A DNA stretch of 61,398 bases from the NCBI RefSeq assembly GCF_014192095.1, contig NZ_JACHXN010000031.1, positions 1 to 61,398 on the forward strand, in the 5' to 3' direction. Below the pieces are notes generated by a model, which was not told where the DNA came from, searched no databases, and was given only the letters and a program-made list of their open reading frames with translations. Shown in pieces: positions 57,176-61,398 of this stretch; within the stretch, counting starts at the first letter, position 1, and every line of letters begins with the position of its first letter. This DNA comes from Phyllobacterium trifolii. Its GTDB lineage: Bacteria; Pseudomonadota; Alphaproteobacteria; Rhizobiales; Rhizobiaceae. The position numbers were made by a program, and so were the translations under genes.

Positions 57176-57541
57176 ATGGCCACGGTAACAGTTACGATCG
57201 ACGGCAAAGCCTACAGAATGGCCTGCGACGAAGGCCAGGAACAGCACCTGACAGGCCTTGCCGAGCGCTTTGACCGCTACGTCACGCATCTCAAATCGTC
57301 TTTTGGCGAAATCGGAGATCTGCGCCTGACTGTCATGGCCGGCATCATGGTCATGGATGAGCTCAGCGAATTGCAGATGCGGGTCAAGGGTCTCGAAAAC
57401 GAGGCGGAAGCGCTGCGAAAGAGCCGCGACGAGGCCCTGGCCAAGGCTGACAATAACGACGCTGCTATCACCGGCGTGCTGTCCGAGGTTACGAACCGTA
57501 TCGAGACGCTTGCAACCAAGCTCGCGCCAAAAGCGAATTAG
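57176..57541 (+). CDS. zapA: Cell division protein ZapA
   Basis: A 121-residue ZapA that bundles FtsZ protofilaments at the mid-cell ring. The N-terminal globular part has TVTIDGKAYRMACDEGQEQH and ERFDRYV; the rest is a long coiled coil (LSELQMRVKGLENEAEALRK). Its stop overlaps that of the convergent ABC-F gene by four bases. In other Alphaproteobacteria the 6S RNA gene follows zapA; here other genes intervene. Confidence 0.92.
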   Translation: MATVTVTIDGKAYRMACDEGQEQHLTGLAERFDRYVTHLKSSFGEIGDLRLTVMAGIMVMDELSELQMRVKGLENEAEALRKSRDEALAKADNNDAAITGVLSEVTNRIETLATKLAPKAN

Positions 57542-59352
57542 CCTTCGATTTCTTCCCGCAGCATTTCAAGTTCGAGCCATTCGTGCTCGTAAGTTTCAAG
57601 GCTATGGCGCTTCTTGCTGATTTCATCGACCGTCTTGTTGAACAGCGCCGCATTCTTGGCGAAGAGTTGCGGATCCGCCAACTTTTTCTCCAGCGTTGCA
57701 ATCTCCACGTGCAGCGCTTCGATCTTTCCCGGCAACGTTTCCAGCGCGAACTTCTGCTTGTAGGAAAGCTTGCGCTTGTCTTCGCGCTGCGCCGGAACTG
57801 CCTTTTCCACCGAACCGCCAGCGGGCTTTGCAGTTTTCAATTCCTTGCGCGTCGCCAACGCAGCTTCCTTGCGCTGCGCCAGCATGTCCGTGTAGCCGCC
57901 GGCGTATTCGAGCCAGCGACCATTACCTTCCGGAGCGATCACCGACGTCACCGTCCGGTCGAGAAAATCGCGATCATGGCTGACGAGGAGGACGGTACCC
58001 GCGAAGCCGGCTACCAGTTCCTGCAACAGATCGAGCGTTTCCATGTCGAGGTCGTTGGTCGGCTCATCGAGCACCAGAAGATTGGCAGGGCGTGCGAGAA
58101 CCCGCGCCAGCATGAGCCGTGCTCTTTCGCCGCCGGAAAGCTCGCGGATGGGCGTGCGCAGTTGCTCCGGCGGGAACAGAAAGTCCTTCATATAGGATGC
58201 GACGTGGCGTTGCTCGCCATTGACGATGACATTCTCGCCGCGCCCGTCGGTCAGGTAGTCCGACAGCGTCTGCTCGAGATTGAGACTGTCGCGCTTCTGG
58301 TCGAGGATGGCGATCTCAAGATTGGTGCCGAGCTTGACGAAGCCGCTATCCGCTGCGAGCACCCCGATCAACATCGACAGGAGTGTCGTCTTGCCTGCCC
58401 CGTTGGGGCCAACGAAGCCTACACAATTTCCACGCTGTATCCGCGTTGAAAAATCATTGACCAGAACCCGCTCGCCATAGGCTTTGACGAGATGCTCCGC
58501 CTCTATGACGAGCTTGCCGGACTCTCTCGCATCGCTGGCTTTCAGCACGGCCTTGCCTTGCGCGCCGCGATGATTACGGAATTCGCTGCGCATGGATTGC
58601 AGATCGCCAAGCCGCCGCATATTGCGCTTGCGCCGGGCCGTCACGCCATAGCGCAGCCAATGCTCTTCCCGCACGATCTGTCGCCCGAGCTTATGCAAGT
58701 CGCGCTCTTCTTCCTCCAGCACCTTGTCGCGCCATTCCTCGAAAGCCCCGAAGCCCTGGTCGAGCCGCTTGGTCACGCCGCGATCCAGCCAGATGGTCGA
58801 ACGGCTGACATTCTCCAAAAAGCGTCTGTCGTGGGAAATGACCACGATCGCGGAACGTATCTGGCGCAACTCGTCTTCCAGCCACTCGATGGTTGTGAGA
58901 TCCAGATGGTTGGTCGGCTCGTCGAGCAATAGAATGTCGGGTTGCGGCGCCAGCACCTTGGCCAAGGCGGCACGGCGTGTTTCGCCGCCGGAAAGGTTGT
59001 CTGGTTCTTCCTCGCCAGTGAGGCCGAGATGTTCGAGCAGATAACTGACGCGGTAGAGATCGTCAGCCGGCCCAAGACCAGCCTCGACATAAGCGCGTAC
59101 GGTGGCAAAGCCTTCCATATCGGGAGCCTGCGCCAGATAGCGCACGGTGACGCCCGGATGCTTGAACACTTCGCCATCGGTCGGCGCGATAAATCCGGCG
59201 GCAATTTTCAGCAGCGTCGATTTACCCGATCCATTGCGGCCGACGAGTGCGATGCGATCGTTTTCGCTGACGGAAATGGCAGCGTCGCTCAAAAGCGGCG
59301 TGCCTCCAAAAGTCAGCGCTATCTGGTCGAGACGGAGAAGAGGGGGAGCCAT
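57538..59352 (-). CDS. ABC-F family ATPase (Uup-like)
   Basis: A 604-residue protein with two ABC domains and no membrane part. Walker A motifs are GRNGSGKSTLL (near 38) and GPNGAGKTTLL (near 316); signature motifs are NLSGGETRRAAL and ELSGGERARLML; Walker B segments are ILLLDEPTNHLD and LLVLDEPTNDLD. A C-terminal coiled coil (LSYKQKFALETLPGKIEALH) as in Uup. ABC-F proteins act on ribosomes to relieve stalls. Single gene. Confidence 0.93.
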   Translation of the reverse strand: MAPPLLRLDQIALTFGGTPLLSDAAISVSENDRIALVGRNGSGKSTLLKIAAGFIAPTDGEVFKHPGVTVRYLAQAPDMEGFATVRAYVEAGLGPADDLYRVSYLLEHLGLTGEEEPDNLSGGETRRAALAKVLAPQPDILLLDEPTNHLDLTTIEWLEDELRQIRSAIVVISHDRRFLENVSRSTIWLDRGVTKRLDQGFGAFEEWRDKVLEEEERDLHKLGRQIVREEHWLRYGVTARRKRNMRRLGDLQSMRSEFRNHRGAQGKAVLKASDARESGKLVIEAEHLVKAYGERVLVNDFSTRIQRGNCVGFVGPNGAGKTTLLSMLIGVLAADSGFVKLGTNLEIAILDQKRDSLNLEQTLSDYLTDGRGENVIVNGEQRHVASYMKDFLFPPEQLRTPIRELSGGERARLMLARVLARPANLLVLDEPTNDLDMETLDLLQELVAGFAGTVLLVSHDRDFLDRTVTSVIAPEGNGRWLEYAGGYTDMLAQRKEAALATRKELKTAKPAGGSVEKAVPAQREDKRKLSYKQKFALETLPGKIEALHVEIATLEKKLADPQLFAKNAALFNKTVDEISKKRHSLETYEHEWLELEMLREEIEG

Positions 59353-59440
59353 ACAAGTTTACAGTTCTGGAAAATGAAGCCACGATCGAAGATTGCCGTG
59401 CTTGTCGGCGAGATTATTGCCGCTGTCAAATGTCATAAAG

Positions 59441-59470
59441 CAAAACAGGCCGGAATTTCCGGCCTGCTTA
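59441..59470 (-). terminator. Terminator after first lipoprotein gene
   Basis: On the minus strand GCAGGCCGG, loop AAATT, CCGGCCTG then TTTTG, 34 bases past the stop at 59504. Confidence 0.8.
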
Positions 59471-59503
59471 CCTACACAAAAGCTCTAGGTTAATCGGTTA
59501 CGA

Positions 59504-59821
59504 TTAGTAACCACCACCGCCAGTGCCTTCGCAGGGAGCCTCGTAGATGGACCCGTCACGACGCTGGTAACGGCAATAGTTGCCGCTCTGTCCTCTCGGG
59601 GTCGTTGCGGTTCCGATGGCTGCACCAAGAAGGGCGCCGCCTGCTGCACCAACGACGGTGCTCTTCGTATCATGTCCAAGAGCCTGGCCAGCCAGCGCAC
59701 CAACGCCGCCGCCGATCAAAGCGCCCGTCCCGGCACGTTGATTTTGCTCACTCGTCGCGCAACCGGCTACAGATAGGGCCAGAATTGCAGAAACCGCAAT
59801 TGCAGTTAAACGAATTGTCAT
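59504..59821 (-). CDS. Glycine-zipper lipoprotein 1
   Basis: A 105-residue outer-membrane lipoprotein. The lipobox LSVAGCATS puts the acylated Cys at residue 21. A glycine-zipper 2TM region follows (GALIGGGVGALAGQALGHDT, VVGAAGGALLGAAIGTAT), then a Cys-containing tail YCRYQRRDGSIYEAPCEG. It resembles the SlyB/17-kDa antigen group. Own terminator; next to a very similar gene at 59973, from which it probably arose by duplication. Confidence 0.92.
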   Translation of the reverse strand: MTIRLTAIAVSAILALSVAGCATSEQNQRAGTGALIGGGVGALAGQALGHDTKSTVVGAAGGALLGAAIGTATTPRGQSGNYCRYQRRDGSIYEAPCEGTGGGGY

Positions 59822-59921
59822 CTTAAAATCCTCTCACATCGAAATAATACGAGCCAGACTCTGCTTAGATAATGCGGCAGAAGAAAGATCGCTGGGAGTT
59901 GCCGAAAGATTGGCAGCCTCG

Positions 59922-59952
59922 AAAAAAACGGGCCGGAAATTTCCGGCCCGTC
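59922..59952 (-). terminator. Terminator after second lipoprotein gene
   Basis: Perfect 12-base inverted repeat (GACGGGCCGGAAA with TTTCCGGCCCGT) followed on the minus strand by TTTTTTT. Confidence 0.85.
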
Positions 59953-59972
59953 TCTTTTCTAGCCTAATGCAA

Positions 59973-60266
59973 TTAATAGCGGCGGCATGGCGCGCGATAG
60001 CGTTCACCATAGCGATTTTCGTAAGTGCAATAGCGGCGGCCATCGTTGTTGTTTGTTGCAGCACCGACCAAGGCACCACCGGCACCACCGATTGCCGCAC
60101 CTGCAAGTGCGCCACGGCCTGAACCTGTGATTGCACCGCCAGCGAGCGCACCGAGTGCCGCACCACCAACGCCATAACCGGCTACGCGCTGATCACTGGT
60201 CGTGCAACCAGCAACCGAGAGCGCCAAAAGCCCTGCGACTGCAATCGTGGATAAACTTTTCAACAT
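59973..60266 (-). CDS. Glycine-zipper lipoprotein 2
   Basis: A 97-residue lipoprotein with the lipobox LSVAGCTTS (Cys 20), a glycine zipper (GVGGAALGALAGGAITGSG, LAGAAIGGAGGALVGAAT) and a Cys tail (YCTYENRYGERYRAPC). The start at 60266 gives a clean signal peptide. A tandem paralog of the gene at 59504, with its own terminator. Confidence 0.92.
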   Translation of the reverse strand: MLKSLSTIAVAGLLALSVAGCTTSDQRVAGYGVGGAALGALAGGAITGSGRGALAGAAIGGAGGALVGAATNNNDGRRYCTYENRYGERYRAPCRRY

Positions 60267-60359
60267 GGAAGACCTCTCCGTTTTAAAACCAAACTCATCA
60301 GCTTGCGTCCCCAATGCTGCCTGCCGACAATTACACTTTCCGCTTTTATTTGACAAGCG

Positions 60360-60995
60360 TCAGGCGATTTGCGGCGCAGCAATCAGGATCGCTTTACCCG
60401 AATGAAGTGACACGTGGAGATTCCCACGCACGGCATTCGACACTGTAAGCGATGAACCGAAAAAAAGTTCCACATTTTCAAGCGGCCAGCGCGCGCCATG
60501 GATGAAAAGTCCGCTTAATTGCGAAAATGCAACAATGCTGAAAAGGGTTCCATCGACAAAATCGAAGTCATAGGCGCCTGCAACCAGAGGATGCGCCTCT
60601 TCATAACCGCTCGAGAGTACAAGCTTCCTCCCTTCGGCTGCATACCGCGTTGCCATGGTCAAATGCAGCAGTGCGTGATCGGTACGCTCGCCGCCAAAAG
60701 CCCCGCAGAGAATAACTTCAGTCGCACCCAGCCGGTAGGCTTCGTTTAGGGCGAGTTCGCCGTCGGTCATGTCCTTCTCGGACGGAAATTCCATCCGCGG
60801 AACTTTGGCATATTGTGCTGCGAGCTCCTCCGAGGTCGAATCGAAATCGCCAAGCCAAAGTTCCGGCTTCAGCCCTAGCGGCGCTGCGTGGGCGATTCCT
60901 CCATCCGCAGCAAGCACCCGCGCACCAGCGACAAGACGCAGGAGGCGATCCGTAACATGGACGGCTCCACCAAGAAGGATAACGAATTTGCTCAT
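60360..60995 (-). CDS. thiN: Thiamine pyrophosphokinase
   Basis: A 211-residue enzyme that makes thiamine diphosphate from thiamine and ATP. The family blocks LAADGGIAHAAPLGLKPELW and LGDFDSTSEE near the N-terminus and GERTDHALLHLTMATRYA hold the metal and substrate; SNAVRGNLHVSLHSGKA closes the C-terminal domain. The start at 60995 (MSKFVILLGG) is right by family; the frame runs open through a small repeat element to 61112. The cofactor it makes is required by the transketolase in this window. Confidence 0.92.
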   Translation of the reverse strand: MSKFVILLGGAVHVTDRLLRLVAGARVLAADGGIAHAAPLGLKPELWLGDFDSTSEELAAQYAKVPRMEFPSEKDMTDGELALNEAYRLGATEVILCGAFGGERTDHALLHLTMATRYAAEGRKLVLSSGYEEAHPLVAGAYDFDFVDGTLFSIVAFSQLSGLFIHGARWPLENVELFFGSSLTVSNAVRGNLHVSLHSGKAILIAAPQIA

Positions 60996-61061
60996 GGATC
61001 GCCCATAGCATGCGGACAAGCGGGGGGATAGATGCGCCTGTGAGCCGTCCGGATGGCAATG

Positions 61062-61210
61062 CTGCTGTGCGTGGTTCGACAAGCTCACCATGAGGGAGAT
61101 GGTGGGCTGCACGATAAGCGGAGGCTTCGCGATAGGAACGTTGCTGTATCTGGGCTCCCTGCCATCAACCCACCTCCCTCATGGTGAGCTTGTCGAACCA
61201 CGCACAGCAG
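61062..61210. mobile_element. Small inverted-repeat element, family A, copy 2
   Basis: 149 bases with 37-base inverted ends reading CTGCTGTGCGTGGTTCGACA inward, the same family as the element at 33267-33394. The central part differs. It stands just upstream of the thiN start and extends the thiN frame artificially. Confidence 0.92.
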
Positions 61211-61299
61211 TTTTGCCATCGGCAAATCAGCACTCTTGAAGCGTCCAATCTAAAAATAATAGTGGCTGTTTATCCACGCTCTCCAAACCTCGGCTATCC

Positions 61300-61398
61300 T
61301 ATTCCCGTCCTTTCCATGGGGAGCTGCTTCCGGAGCCGTTCGAAAGTGGGGAAGGACGGCGTGTCAGCGGGCGGGCAACGGACCCAAGCGCTGGCCGA
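61300..61398 (+). ncRNA. Structured region at right edge, possible start of 6S RNA
   Basis: A compact GC-rich segment at the window edge contains a stem CCGTCCTT with AAGGACGG enclosing about 40 bases with further pairing, and continues GTGTCAGCGGGCGGGCAAC to the last base. TATCCT just upstream (61295) could be a -10 box. No protein frame covers it. In Alphaproteobacteria the 6S RNA gene lies near zapA; here zapA is 3.8 kb away. The call rests on position and structure only, and the 3' half is outside the window. Confidence 0.3.

Noticed and set aside
57542..57700. 6S RNA directly downstream of zapA
   Set aside because: The stop of zapA overlaps that of the ABC-F gene, leaving no room; a candidate was sought and found only at the right edge.
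60996..61112. N-terminal extension of thiamine pyrophosphokinase
   Set aside because: The extension is translated repeat element (its SLSNHAQQ wording arises from the element end); family start is MSKFVILLGG.

Overview
The window reads as a chromosomal segment from a Rhizobiales alphaproteobacterium (Phyllobacteriaceae/Brucellaceae-like; the genus cannot be fixed from sequence alone). Reasons: the alphaproteobacterial small-protein families (GapR/DUF2312, DUF1244, DUF1192, DUF465, DUF1013/TrcR, DUF4164, ZapA), HWE-type histidine kinases, the gene order transketolase-gap-pgk-class I aldolase, and small inverted-repeat elements of the kind common in rhizobia. No rRNA or tRNA gene was seen.

The window has two parts. 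Positions 1 to about 32.7 kb are accessory. They hold a short oxidoreductase operon (1-2.4 kb), an orphan three-PAS HWE kinase and a Crp/Fnr regulator, and a run of very small genes (6.4-8.6 kb, including a DUF982 protein and two sister mini-membrane proteins). Next come a sulfatase and a sulfotransferase, a decayed DUF4142 gene, and a stress-type pair (KGG-repeat protein, plasmid-stabilisation-like basic protein). A three-gene unit of response regulator, KaiC-like ATPase and HWE kinase follows, then a cold-shock gene, a CIRCE-controlled groESL copy lacking the usual Gly/Met tail, and an orphan Xre/MbcA-type antitoxin. The stretch ends with a soluble FtsH-like AAA+/M41 protease next to a DUF6634-like gene and a divergent XRE regulator, and finally a tightly overlapping four-gene cassette (27.3-32.7 kb) of three different tyrosine recombinases plus a small HTH/coiled-coil protein. 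Pseudogenes, remnants and short repeats are frequent here.

From 32.9 kb to the right edge the content is core housekeeping: gapR, DUF1244, DUF1036-pyruvate kinase, a TPR protein, rpmJ (L36), purEK, two DUF465 genes, an ArsR regulator, an MFS transporter, DUF1192, a quinone oxidoreductase, a secreted phytase-like esterase, trcR, a WYL regulator with a DJ-1/PfpI protein, DUF1127, prpE, an SGNH hydrolase, fba-pgk-gap-tkt, DUF4164-zapA, an ABC-F ATPase, two glycine-zipper lipoproteins and thiamine pyrophosphokinase. A possible structured RNA (6S-like by position) begins at the right edge. Four small non-autonomous inverted-repeat elements of three families sit between these genes.

Functionally the core part covers lower glycolysis, purine synthesis, cell-cycle and nucleoid control and cell division. 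The accessory part is rich in signalling (two HWE kinases, KaiC, receiver, Crp, XRE), proteostasis (GroESL, FtsH-like) and DNA mobility. The switch between the two parts, directly after the recombinase cassette and before gapR, looks like one end of a genomic island.
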